Part shown: positions 12,491-24,353 of the stretch, one piece after another
Numbering within the stretch: position 1 is the stretch's first letter
How the letters are laid out: each line of letters begins with the position of its first letter
Assembly: GCF_000004075.3 (NCBI RefSeq)
Contig: NC_026655.2
Coordinates: forward strand, 23,793,489-23,857,488
Origin: Cucumis sativus
Lineage: Eukaryota; Streptophyta; Magnoliopsida; Cucurbitales; Cucurbitaceae
DNA: 64,000 nucleotides
Direction of reading: 5' to 3'
Translations under genes and position numbers: made by a program
The notes under the pieces: model-generated
What the model was told of the DNA's origin: nothing
Seen by the model: only the letters and a program-made list of their open reading frames with translations
Databases searched by the model: none

Positions 12491-12705
12491 AGCTATCTAA
12501 GGCGTGTATAACCCACACTCTAAAACCACGAACATATTCTAAAGATGTCTAAGCACCCTTCAAGACCAAGAAATAATTCACAACAACCTTAAATTGGTTA
12601 CCATAACTACAGGAGAGCCACAAAAACATGAATACTACCACAAGGAGCATCACACTAACAGGTGGAACAATACCCTCCTATGGAGTGTTTGAATCAAGGA
12701 GTCAA

Positions 12706-12965
12706 TGCATCTTCGTGCTTTATAGTGCTTGGGTTAAACACTCCCTAAGAGTCATATAGCCTTATAACTTTAAGTTTTGTAACCCATACCAACTCTTGGT
12801 TGCTTCTCAAACTGGTTACACAAGTCAATAAAGATCACCGACGCCAAGCATGTGTTGATTTATCCATTAAATCGACGGTATAGAGGAAGTCAAGAAAATC
12901 ATCACAATGTTAAGTAAGTTCAACCAAGAATAACAGACCCAAGCACTATAAAGCACGAAAATGCA
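12706..12965. repeat. 30-bp inverted repeat / foldback
   Basis: The arms are 12706-12735 and 12936-12965. The left arm contains TTCGTGCTTTATAGTGCTTG and the right arm its near-perfect complement (one mismatch plus a terminal base). The 200-bp loop contains a second weaker inverted pair (CTCTTGGTTG near 12792 against CAACCAAGAA at 12921). It could be the ends of a small transposon or a hairpin transcript. No target duplication was found. Confidence 0.7.
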
Positions 12966-13598
12966 TGAAATCAAAAGTTTAAATTTGTTGTGACTTCTTA
13001 AACGAATAATTTTCTACAAAATGATAATTCGTTAAAAAGTAAATCTCACATCCTATTGTTGTGAAATTAGTTAACAAAATCAACATGATTCAAATGATAA
13101 TTTACACTCAATATAAAACATCAAGTGAAAACTATTAAAAGTAGTAAAAAAAATAGACAATGAGTTACGTGGAAACCCGAGTACTAGGAGAAAAACCACG
13201 ATTTGGCTTTCTTATTAATTTCTCATTTTAACAAAAGATACAAGCGAAAAAATAAATAGACAACATACTTATGAAAAGAAAAGAAAAGAAAAGAAAATTA
13301 GGGTAAATTCTTCCTTGGTCAAGCCCACTAATTCTAACACAAGAAAAACAACGGTTTACAATATGAAGAGGAAACAAAAGGCCTATATGGGAAGTATTTT
13401 ACAAACTGAGAAAATATGAAGTTCTGAACAGCAAATTCTATTAAGAACATAGCAGAGAAGGACCCTTACCTCCTTTGCAAATATCATTTTCATCTTCTTG
13501 TTTCAATTGTGTTGAAACGATGTTTTTGGAAAAGGAAGCATATGATATTCCAAACTTCATATTGTTTCATGAGGTCTTCCGGGTTATCATGTTCTAGA

Positions 13599-16057
13599 TT
13601 AAGTCCCTTCTAGATAATCTACTATGTAATCCAAATCTGTCACATCCCCATCATCTTTCATATGCCAAATAAGTACATCGATTACTTTGTGCACCCACTC
13701 TATGTGAGGGCCCATCTTAGCTCCAACCACAAAACTATAAACTTCATTTCTGATTTCAATCCAACTCTTACCCACTTCTTTCTTTTTGTTCATCCCTTTC
13801 ATCAGCTTCCTCATTTTGGCAAACTCGCCCCATTTACCTTCAGCTGCATATATTTTGGACAACAGCAGATAGGTCCCCGCCATGTTCGGCCTTCTATCCA
13901 ATACTCTTTGAGCTGCCAAATTCCCTAGATTGGAAAGTTTATACGCTTTACAAGCTCCAAGGAGAGCACCCCATACAGACTCATCAGGTTCAAATGGCAT
14001 ATTCTCGACAAGTTGAAAAGCCTCCTCAACTCTTCCAGCACGACCAAGCAAGTCCACCACACACCTGTAGATTTCTTGATCTGGGTTTATATTGTAGTCC
14101 TCCAGCATAGATCTAAAATATTTTAGTCCTTTGTCCACAAGTCCAGCATGGCTGCAACCACATAGGACTCCCATGAACACTATCCGATCAGGTTGAATTC
14201 CACTTTGAACCATTTCATCGAACAACTTCACGGCCTCTTTCCCATATCCATGTGCTCCATAGCCAATCATCATAGTAGTCCAGGACACCAAATCTCTTCC
14301 AGGCATATCACAGAAGAGTTTGTGTGAATCGCTTATGCTTCCACACTTTGCGTACATGTCAATAAGTGAATTGATCAATGCCACATTTTTGTCAAATCCT
14401 CTACGAACAATTCCACCATGAACTTGTTGTCCACAGCTTAAGACTGCTAAATTGGCACAAGCAGCTGTAATACTTGTGAATGTAAAGCAATTCGGCTTAT
14501 AGCCTTCAGACCCCATTTGGAAAAATAAACTTAGAGACTCACTGGAATCTGACCTTTCATATCCCGCTATCAAGGTGTTCCATGTAATTAAGTTCTTTTC
14601 GGTCAATTCACCAAAGCATCTTTTGGCATCACATAAATAGTTGCACCTGCAATACATGTCGAGTATTGAATTCATTACTGGAGCATCACAGTGGAGACCA
14701 TATTTGGTAACTGCTGCATGTATTTGCTTTCCACATGAATACGAGCTGATTGAAGCACAAGCTCTAGCCGCAATGGAAAAGCTAAATGAGTTTGGTCCAA
14801 CATCTTCCTGTAGGCCAAAGCATGCATTGTTACATAAAGATAAACAGATTGTGATAATGTTAACGTTAAGTTGGAATTTTGGTCCTGAACTTTCTGGGTT
14901 GTCTTATATTTGGCTCCTATACCTCATACGCATCTAATAGTTACCTAAGCTTTCAATTTTGTGTTTGATAAGTTCTCATCACAAAACTAATTTAACACAC
15001 ATGTGGCGTGGTAACAATATTATTTTAGGATTGTGTTTGAAATCAACCCACCTATGATTCTTAACTAATACACAGTTAGCATGCCATATAAGTGTAAGAA
15101 AATATTAGAAACATTTTAAAGTGCTAAGATTAAATAGATATAAGCATGAAAGGTTAAGAGCTCCTAAGAACTTTTAAAACTATATAGACTAAACAAACAC
15201 AACTATAAAAGTTTAGAAACCCATTACACTAATGCTTAAAAATAAAAGGCCTGAGTAGACACGACGTAAAAGCTTAAGGACCATACAATATTAATAACTC
15301 GATGATATTAATAACTCAATGCCTATTATGTAAACTAATATTAATAATCCGATGCAACTGTATAACTGATGTAGTGTGCCCGAGAAATCGAGTATGGTAC
15401 TTCATAAATGTAAATAGATTGCTGAAACAACTATAAGATTGTTACCAGTAACATTTGCCTGAAAGCTAGAAGCCCACTGTAGCCATCACCTCTATGAGTG
15501 AACCCTGCAATCAAAGTAGTCCATGACACAGCAGTCTTCAGAGGTATATCATTAAACACACTCAATGCATCATCCATGGTAGCACAAGAAGCAGCATACA
15601 TGTCCAAGAGAGCATTCTGGACATACACCGACCTGTCAATACCGTGCTTGGTCGCAAGACTATGAGCCAAAGCCCCACATGAAAGAGCCTTCATGCCTTT
15701 GCAAGCCTTGAGAACGCTAGACATAGTGAAGGCATTTGGTTGAACTTCACTCCTCAACATCTCAGAGAACATAGTCCATGCTTGATGGTAGTGATTGCAG
15801 GAAGTAAAGCCAACAATCATAGCAGTCCAAGTGACCACATCCCTTTCAGGAATTTCATTAAACAGGTTACAGGCTTCTCTGGTTAGGCCTTTGTCGAAGT
15901 ATGATTTGATGAGATTTGTGGCCCAAACGGATGGTCCTTCTGGTGTGAAAGGTGGGTTTGACTGTAAGGTGGAGTTGCTTATCCATTGAAGAGAGTTTCT
16001 TACTATCAATGGAATTGGGTGGAAATGAGGGGAGGATGCTAGTTTGTCAACACTCAT
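13599..16057 (-). CDS. PGN: Pentatricopeptide-repeat protein, PGN (At1g56570)-like, E subclass
   Basis: Two coding exons, 15446-16057 (204 codons) and 13599-14807 (403 codons with stop), give 606 residues, close to the 611 I recall for Arabidopsis PGN. Successive PPR motifs are obvious: NLIKSYFDKGLTREACNLFN, RDVVTWTAMIVGFTS, QPNAFTMSSVLKACK, NALLDMYAASC, SWTTLIAGFTHRGDG, NSILDMYCRCNYLCDAKRCF, LITWNTLIAGYERSDSSE, SWTTMMIGYGAHGYGKEAVK and QPDRIVFMGVLCGCSHAGLV, then an E-type tail (PDESVWGALLGACKAYK, then GTYLLLSKIYAAEGKW). There is no DYW domain. PGN-type proteins act in mitochondrial RNA metabolism. The intron (14808-15445) joins QMLL to EDVGPNSFSFS exactly where the Arabidopsis protein, as I recall it, is continuous. 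PPR genes are mostly intronless, so this intron is unusual. The exact RNA target is unknown. Confidence 0.88.
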
Positions 16058-16754
16058 CTCAGTTTGTTTCTAAGCAAACCCCGTTCAAAATTTATTGGAC
16101 TGACTTGGTTTAACGACCCCACTTTCTGAGATTTCTAAAAGAGATAGTCATTACGACATGTATGCAATCTCAAAACAATAACAAGTCGACAAATTTGACA
16201 TAAAATAGAACTTTATAAATAAATAAAACGTTATCAAGAGAATTTGATGAAAGGCTACAAAAACTTTTGTTCAAGATCCCCTGAAAATATTTCATTAATT
16301 TGTTATCTATCTCAATGCCTTGCGTCAAAACATTGAATCGCTTGAAACAAAATTTGAGTAGAAAAACATAATATGAAAAGAATGAGTATTTAAAATACCA
16401 ACTAAAACCCCACTACTAGGTTCACTCAGGCTATGCAATTACATACAATCATGAGTTAGAAAATCATTAAAACTAGTGGTGCCCAACACAAGTAGACCAA
16501 CGGCAACCAAAACTGTGCCAATAGCCATTCCAGGCCAAAACTATCATTCCAAACTACACTGTGTCATTTGTCAATTGTCATTCCAAACTAAAACCTACCG
16601 AAAACGTCCAAATCTCCCGTTTCCCTTGGTGGGCAGCGGCTCAAACATCTCAAAACTTCAAATGTGACCTCCAAAATCATGGGTAAAACAACACTTAGTC
16701 CAAAACTCAATGGTGAATCAAAATTCACTTAAAAACAATCCAGAACACCCAAAA

Positions 16755-17045
16755 CGCCAATTCCAGCGACGGCGGCGCTAACCACTGCGAACTCAGGGAA
16801 AGGCGGCGGCACTGGCTTTGGGAGGTGGCGTGGAGGTAGCTGGCAGGCGCTGAACGAAAGGTAACTATGAGAGAGACGAATAAAAGAGGGGCTTCACTGG
16901 CGGCGGCGAAAACGGTACCGTGCGACAATCGGTGGCCGGCGACAAGGAGTAGCTGTCGACGGCTGTTGGCTAGGGTCTGCGCGCTGGCGCGCGCGGTAGC
17001 TGGCGGACGAACGGCTGACCTCCGTGAAAAAGAGAGAAAAAATCC
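16755..17045. other. GC-rich island without a recognisable gene
   Basis: A roughly 290-bp patch dense in CGGCGG, GGCGCGCGCGG and CCGGCGAC, set in DNA that is otherwise strongly AT-rich. Open frames run through it on both strands (16725-16928 minus, 16867-17085 plus), but their residues (Ala/Arg/Ser-rich) look like by-products of GC content. It may be a decayed first exon, a promoter CpG patch or part of a repeat. Confidence 0.5.
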
Positions 17046-18696
17046 TGAAAATGGAAAATTATTTCAAATAGCAAAACCCTCCTAATACTTTAAAAATATA
17101 TAATATATGGTGAAATTTTAGGACGTAGTCAACTCCAACTCTTTTGCTATATTTGAAAATATTTATTTAAAAAAATAGATAGTCCAAAATATAATCACTT
17201 TTTTGTATATATGGATGACTCGTTCACGACCATCTTTTGCTATGTAAGAATATACTAATAGTGTTTAAGTGCTATTAGGTTAAGAATAACTCTCTTAGCC
17301 TAATGTGTTGCAATATTTGTAACCTAATGAGATAGGTCAATGTTTTTTCTCTTCAACATCTATCTTGCAACATTGTTGTTCTCCTAGTTTGATATTTTGT
17401 GTTTAGCTTTGATCCACTTAAATGCTTCGTTTTATGACTTAAAACTTCCTCATTAAATACACACAAGTAATAATACAGTTAAAATTGTTTTAGTCGAGTA
17501 TCGTCTTTAAAAAAATCAAAATTCCAATTCTTTTAGCTATTAAAGAATGTTTTGTACTAATCTAAACATAGAACAACAATAACTAGAAAGAAACTATACA
17601 TAAACATCTTTAGACAATGACTTCATTATTGAAGCAGATTTTACCCTTAGATTGATTCGATGTCAATTGTAGACCTAGAAGTATATTATCCAAGTATCCT
17701 CTTTGTAACTCAACAATTTCTAACACCTAACCATCATTCACTATAATTAAATGTAGCATCAAGACCTTTCACTATTGATCTTCATTACTCTCCCTTTCAC
17801 TTTCATGCATAATCAAATAAAAGTTTGTCCATTTGTGAAACATTTTAGCACACTACCTCATACATAGTAGAACCTCCCGTACCCAACTTTGTGATTTGTT
17901 TTATTAATTGATATTCTTGGAATAATGTGTGTAACTTGTAACATTGTGGGCTATACATATATAATCCATCTTCTAGTCATGAATGTCTAACATATTTGTG
18001 AACCTTCAATTTTGTACATAATTAGTTTTCAACATGTTTAAAATTTGGAATCTAAAAGGTCGTTTGTTCTAAATTTAAAATCATAAAATTCTATCAAATA
18101 TATCATAAAAAATATAGAAATTTGTCATACAAATTTTAAAGTTGTAACTTACCCACAACACAAATTTATAAATATGATGTATCTTATATAAAATTATAGT
18201 GTTTCGAACTTTTTAAGTTTTGGTTTCGTTTGCGTATGAACATCAATGACAATCCTTCATATTTACTTGGAGTAGTCCATGACCAAAGTTGGATTGAACC
18301 AATATGTGACATCTAAATCAAACTAAGAGTTTATAATAATAATTAATCATTTCCTTTTTCATAAAGCTTTGGAATTTATGTTGAGTCATGCATGAAACAA
18401 ATTAATAAAGAAGGTTATTTAAATTTGTAGTCCACCTGCCTATCAAATAAGACTGATTAGGAGAGAAGTCACATCAAACAAACATCATCTTTGAAATTGA
18501 AGGGATGATATGTATTATGTACAATATACATAAAGCACTTATGATGACTAAATAATTATATTATTTTTCCTACAAAGAATAAGGTGAAGAAGTCAATGAA
18601 AATATTAAGACAAAATTTAAAATTTTACTGCAAGTGCCAACTACATAACATAAGTTATGTCAAAGTGTTAAAAGAACAAATATATGAGACCTCTAG

Positions 18697-18927
18697 CTAA
18701 CCATTGATATATCGATCAGGATGGGCCAACAAAGTAGCAGTAGCAGTAGCATTTGCTAAGTGATAATCTTGCTTCATTGGAAGCGTTGCATATTGCAGCG
18801 CTCCTTCACGTCCAAAATGATGTCTAACAATATATTTTTGTTGACAGGGAGAAATGTTCACCAGCTTTCGAGCAGCCTTATTGTCAAGAAAATACTTCAA
18901 AACGCCTGAACCCGTATGTAAAAACAT
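18697..18927 (-). CDS. Unassigned short open frame, possible exon or pseudogene
   Basis: The open frame has balanced residue composition, unlike the low-complexity frames around it: it contains YFLDNKAARKLVNIS, CQQKYIVRHHFGREGALQYA and LPMKQDYHLANATATATLLA. Its upstream edge coincides with TACATACGGGTTCAG, a possible splice acceptor, so it might be the last exon of a gene whose other exons I cannot find. I do not recognise the family. The Ala-Thr run comes from an AGTAGC-type microsatellite. Confidence 0.25.
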   Translation of the reverse strand: MFLHTGSGVLKYFLDNKAARKLVNISPCQQKYIVRHHFGREGALQYATLPMKQDYHLANATATATLLAHPDRYING

Positions 18928-19848
18928 TCATCCAAATATTTCTCAAACGAAAACAACAACACATGGGTACAGCCACCTGTAATATATTTTATAATAGACA
19001 AATCTCAATATCAACATGAGTGTAGCCACCTATTTTTGTATGGTTCAGTTTCATTATTTTGAAGCTATTTTTCAAAAATCAAACTAGGTGATAATAAATA
19101 AAAGAAAGATTGCATCAGACGACAAAATCATTTAGAAAAAAAATAGTTCATGACACCAATTTTTTGCATATTACAAATATGAAAAAAATTAGTGATATTA
19201 GACGATTATAGGATGGTAATTATAAGACTATTAGATGGTAATCACAACTCTTACAGAGTCATCACTATTAAATTCGCTACTTTTACAAATTTAGAAAATA
19301 TTGTGTTATGAGGTGTATTATCATAAATTTTTTTACTATTTTTGTAAAAATTGTCGTAATAAAAGTTAAATAAAATTTTTCTCTTATTAATCAACATTTA
19401 AATATTTTTTTAAAAGATTTTTAAAATAGTAAAATAAAATATTTAATGGATTGATTTTTAAAATTTGAATCATGAGTTCTTTTATTTTTATGTGAAAATC
19501 AATCACAAATAACTTTTTTTAAAAAATGAATCACAAATATTTTTCTTAAAAAATGAATCGATCGCATATCTTTTTTATTTAATTAAAAATCAATGACATA
19601 ATTATATAATAAAAAATTGATCACATGTTTAATTTCATTTGAAAAAAAAAAATCGGCCCAACAGTTATGATATCTGCATCTCCTTCTCTTCCTTCCTTAA
19701 AATTGATCGAGTACGTTCTTTCATATCTAACATTTAAAACATGTTTTATTTTATTTCAAAATTAATCTTTTATTAAAAGCGTTAGCATTCCAACTGATAT
19801 AGTGGTTTTACTATTAACTTAAGAGTGATGAACTCGATTCTTCCATCA

Positions 19849-19902
19849 ATATTTTGGTATAATAGACTTGAAAAGATATTTTGGTATAATAGATTTGAAA
19901 AG
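19849..19902. repeat. 27-bp tandem duplication
   Basis: Two adjacent copies of ATATTTTGGTATAATAGACT continuing TGAAAAG, differing at one C/T position. Confidence 0.8.
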
Positions 19903-20193
19903 GGAGTAATGGAAAGGAAATAAAACGTTTGAGAGAGGAATCTATTTAACTGTTTAGAATGAATAAAGAATAAATAAGAAAAGAACTTAGAAGGGAAGAA
20001 TCCTATTTTTTTTCTCTAAAAAAAATGGTATCATAAATTAAGGAAAAAAAAGAAAAGAAGCTATCTTTTTTATAATTATTCAATGACTGTTTAGAGTATT
20101 GGCATCCAGCTCTCGAAACAACTTTATGATTGTCATTTTACAAGAGAAAAGTCATGAAACAATATTTTATCACACCAAAGCTCATGGTTTTCC

Positions 20194-20226
20194 CTTTCTT
20201 TCTTTCTTTCTTTCTTTCATTCTTTC
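20194..20226. repeat. TTTC microsatellite
   Basis: About six TTTC units followed by an interrupted CATTCTTTC unit, in the promoter-side flank of the peptidase gene. Confidence 0.85.
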
Positions 20227-20459
20227 AATATTTCTTTTGATGATAAGTTAACGATGTCGATGAATGATTACGACAGCAAAATATTATCCAAAAAAGTGGG
20301 TGCGTTTTTAAATATTTTTTATAAAAATCAATGATCAGATTTAATAATTTTGGTTTTGGCGTTTCGATGCGAACTTTCCAACTCCCACCATCTCCACGTT
20401 CTCTACTATGCTATTTATTTAATCTTTTGTTTTTCTTTTCTTTTTAATATATTCTCTGA

Positions 20460-21301
20460 TAATCTGATCGTCTTTTACTAGGTAAAGAATAGATAAGACT
20501 GGTGGTTGAGTTTTTGCCTTCTTCTCCAATCGTTACAGGTAAACACGTCTAAATTTTCTTTCCCTTCTCAGGATTTTTCTTTTTTCTCCTCTTTTTGTTG
20601 AACCCATTTCTTTATTTTCCATTTCTGTTCCAAGTTAGATTTTTTAATTATTGTTGTTTCTGATCGTTTTGGGGTTTTTGATTCTGTTCCATTTTAAAAT
20701 TTTAAACAAAAAAAAAAAGAAAAAAACTTAGCATCTCGATCGGGAATTAATTCCTCTTTTTCCTTGAGTTTTCATGAATCTGCGGGATGGTTCGGTTTCT
20801 GTATTCTTCAACTTTTACATGGGATCATTACTATTATTCTATTGTCATGCAGTTTTATGAACTGGGTTTATTTATTTATTTATTTTTTTTCATTTTCCCT
20901 TCTCGATTTGTTTGATTTCTGAGGTATTTCAGTGGAAATTGCTGCTGTTACTCTGGTGTAACTTCCATTCTTTGTTTTCTTTTTTGAGTTTGTGTACACA
21001 ACTAGTGAAGCGGGGGCTGGATATGCTGTTTATGGTTTCAGAAATTTGTTGTTAACAGTACAATATTAGTGAGCTAGTGTTGTGTAATTTTTTGTTGTTC
21101 TAATCCTTGTCTAAGAGAAAAGGATGGATAATAGAATGAGATTTTGGTGTTGGGGAGTATGAAGTGTAAAGAAAAAGATTGTTTCTGCTGAGAGTTTTAG
21201 TTTCAGTTGCAACAAGTTAATCACTTGTGTTCATATCTTGCAGATTGTTGGGGACAATTCTCTCTGTAGCAGTACTGTTACCAAGAAGAGATCTTTGTTA
21301 A
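20460..21301 (+). promoter_or_regulatory. 5' leader with intron of the peptidase gene
   Basis: A donor CGTTACAG then GTAAAC lies at 20538/20539, and an acceptor TCTTGCAG is at 21243, 58 bases before the start codon. The 705-nt interval is T-rich with no coding potential, as expected of a plant leader intron. Such introns often raise expression. The transcription start would lie left of about 20520. Confidence 0.55.
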
Positions 21302-23769
21302 ATGGGGTCGGAAGGGCCTCCATCAGTTACGATTCATGTAACAGGGTTTAAGAAGTTCCATGGGGTTTCTGATAATCCAACTGAGACAATAGTGAACAAT
21401 CTCAAGAAGTATATGGAGAAGAATGGTTTGCCAGAAGGTCTAACTATTGGGAGTTGCAGCATTCTTGAGACTGCGGGGCAGGGAGCTCTAGATTTGCTAC
21501 ATAAGACGTTGCAATCTGCTGTAGAGGGGAAGGGTTCTGAACCTACCAATTCTAGAAGAATCATCTGGGTCAGTTATTCCTGCCCCTAGCTCAAACCTTC
21601 CTCTACATAAGACTTATTTCCTGTTTTGCTTATCTCTGAAGTTGCCTTCCATTTTATCTAGCTACTCTTATTGTATGTGCCACTACAAGTTATGATCTGC
21701 TTGTCATTAGTTCTTTTCGTGTTAGTTTCTGAAACTGGATAATCAAAGCTACAACAGAAATTACTCGGAGGATACACTACTTCCTTTTGTTATGGTTTAA
21801 CTTTCCTTTATTTTTTTACAAAGCTTTCGATCTTCGTCTGAGAAACCTCCCAAGTGTATTGTTGTCTAAAGCATCAAAACAAATTAGTCTATATCATTAT
21901 AACTTCAGTGTCTCTACAATCGTAAGTGCATAGAGAAGAAAATGAACAGCCACTTAACCATCGAGTGATATAGCCTAGTTTAGTATTGGGGGCTCTGTTG
22001 TAGATCATGATTCACTTTTCTTATGAAATCTGGTTAGGTATTTTGCACAGGAGGACTATTATAAGGTAAAAAACCATGTTAATGTTTCAGTCAGTTGAGA
22101 AGACAAATAGAACATACACACATGACACAACAAGGAAAATACTAGGAAAAAAGTTGGTTTTATATAAAATCATATAAATGGAATCGACGTCTTAAACAAT
22201 TTAGATATGTGTATCATAATTCTGAAATACAGATCATCAAGTTCAGGAAGCATTTAGCTGTCTTCATTTGCCATTTCCTCACTTGACTGTGATTATTGAG
22301 AAGAGAAACAGCAAACCTTAAAGCAGAACTTGTGCAAGTTTGGGCCTTGCATCATGTTAATAACTTAATATTGTTATCCTCGTTACTGTTCTGAGTGATG
22401 ACTCAGAAATTGTTACTGTTCTTCCTTCAGCTTCACTTGGGAGTGAATAGTGGTGCTTCAAGATTTGCTATCGAACGCCAAGCCTTTAATGAAGCCACTT
22501 TTCGATGTCCTGATGAAATGGGATGGAAGCCTCAGGTAGATAATTTGCTTAATATGTATTATCTCCTAGTCTCCGGAGGTCCTTTCGGGGACATCTGATA
22601 AAATTGGAACTCCCAGTCTCTGGAGTTTAGTTTGCTTGAGGGTCTATTTCTTCTGGGAGGTTGATTATTTGTTATTACTTTTGTCTGCTGCAGAAAGTAC
22701 CAATTGTACTGGAGGACGGTGAAGTATCACGTGCACGAGAGGTACCTGGATTTGTTTTTTCTTGGGACAAATATACTACCGTCAATTACTGACTGTTAGA
22801 ACTTTAAGGAATACCTTCTTGCTTGAGTTGCTTTTCTGCAGATTGCTTCTCTTTTACCAAATACAAATGTTAATATATCACATATCAGCATCTGTTGAAA
22901 TTTGAGGGCTAGTTGGCACCTACGAAGCATGATCACTTTGGTTAGGGTTATATGTCAAACATATTTTAAACAACATTGATAGAGCATTCGAAATATGCAA
23001 CATTTATTAAACATTTTTCTCTCCTTGATTAATTTTTTTGAAGTTCAAGTTGAGACTTAAACCTTTGAACTTATGAATATATGTCACATTTGTCACGCGA
23101 GCTAAAATGTTAATATCTTTTATTTTTTGTTTATAATAAATTGATCGACACTTTAAAAGATATATTGGAGAAAATTTAGAATGATTCAGATACAAGTATA
23201 ACACCACTGATTAGTTCTTTCTGTTAAAATGTCAAGCCATTCAGGACGATGTTTGTGTATTTGAGAAATACGAAGCTGGTGTCCCTGTTGTGTGATGTGT
23301 ATATTATTCTTCTGAAGTTGGTTCATCAAAACATTTTAACAAATTAAATCTTTTCCGGGCAGGTTACAAACCATATAGTAAATTCCATTACTTGTACACA
23401 TGAAGATGGCATAAGATTTGATTGTAGAAATTATAGAACCTTGTTGGTTCATTTACATCCATTGATCCTTAAATTTTTATGCAAATCATTTCCTCTTCCT
23501 GATTTCTTACCCAACTCTGCCTGCAGACCTCTCTTCCAGTGGAGGAAATAACGAAGACACTGGCAAAGAAGGGATACGAAGTGATGACTTCAGATGATGC
23601 TGGTCGGTTCGTGTGCAATTATGTCTACTACCATTCCCTCCGCCAAGCAGAAGAGAACGGCATCAAATCACTATTTGTTCATGTTCCTCTCTTCTTAACT
23701 ATAGATGAAGAGACCCAGATGCAATTTATTGCTTCCTTGTTAGAAGTACTTGCATCTTCAAGTTATTAG
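21302..23769 (+). CDS. Pyroglutamyl-peptidase I (pyrrolidone-carboxylate peptidase)-like cysteine peptidase
   Basis: Four coding exons (21302-21568, 22431-22535, 22694-22741, 23527-23769), all phase 0, encode 220 residues, the normal length for peptidase family C15. The N-terminus VTIHVTGFKKFHGVSDNPTE matches the family's opening strand and G-F-x-x-F loop. Exon 2 carries LHLGVNSGASRFAIERQA and exon 4 carries DAGRFVCNYVYYHSLR, whose Cys is the expected nucleophile, and SLFVHVPLF, whose His is the expected base. The enzyme removes N-terminal pyroglutamate from peptides and is cytosolic. No signal peptide is present. A 58-nt leader segment precedes the start after a leader intron. A poly(A) signal AATAAA is at 23825. 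It converges on the U11/U12-20K gene with 584 bp between stop codons. Confidence 0.92.
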
Positions 23770-24353
23770 GTTACCAATGTATAGGAGGATGTATTGGGGT
23801 GATGCTTGTTTGTCAAGATGCTTGAATAAAAGAAATAATAATATGCTTTAGGGGCCAATGTATGTATTCAAAAACGTGCATTCAAATGTTCTTCATACTT
23901 ATCTTTAGATGATTTCACCTACTTGTCGACATCAATAACATTTGAAGCCTCCCATGCCTGATTTATGAATGAAAAGTTAAATTTGCTAGTGAAGAAAGAG
24001 TCTCAGAATCAGGTGTTTTCCTTAGTTTCTTCATCGTCGTATTACTAATATACCATATATCATTCTATCATGATGATCTGAACAAGTTTAGAGCACCATA
24101 AACTCAATATATCATGACGTATCAACCTGAGCTATAATAACACATGCAACTAAATACTTTAAGATTAACATAAGATGAAAGTTGAAAACACATTTATGGG
24201 TTGTAATTCGTACCCGAAGGGGGAACAAGAGAAAAGCACATTTGCTCGATGTTGAAGACAACAAATTTGTACAAAATTTCCGCATAAATAGAGTAGCACA
24301 TCCCAGAAACCAGAGAACTGATGAGAGTTGAACAAATAGCTGATCTTGATGGA
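23770..24353. other. Shared 3' flank of two convergent genes
   Basis: Contains the peptidase 3' UTR with AATAAA at 23825-23830 and, on the opposite strand, the U11/U12-20K 3' UTR. No other feature is visible. Confidence 0.6.

Larger units (their letters stand above)
9558..13598. other. Gene-poor, repeat-rich intergenic region
   Basis: Four kilobases without a recognisable gene. From left to right they hold the DUF538 3' flank with AATAAA-like sequence near 9648, a small tandem repeat (10747-10830), a degenerate minisatellite in two blocks (11100-11405 and 12290-12490), a TIR-bounded element (11413-11674), a 30-bp inverted repeat (12706-12965), and a short AAAAG microsatellite (about 13275-13298). 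The open frame at 10852-11043 has no family match that I can recognise. Confidence 0.5.
16058..20500. other. Intergenic region between the divergent PPR and peptidase genes
   Basis: Long AT-rich interval with a GC-rich island (about 16755-17045), one unassigned open frame (18697-18927, minus), a 27-bp tandem duplication (19849-19902) and a TTTC microsatellite (20194-20226). No protein family is recognised elsewhere, and no tRNA or other RNA gene is visible. Confidence 0.45.

Noticed and set aside
13662-13928. Plus-strand open frame of 88 codons
   Set aside because: Lies entirely within the PPR coding exon on the opposite strand and has no family features.
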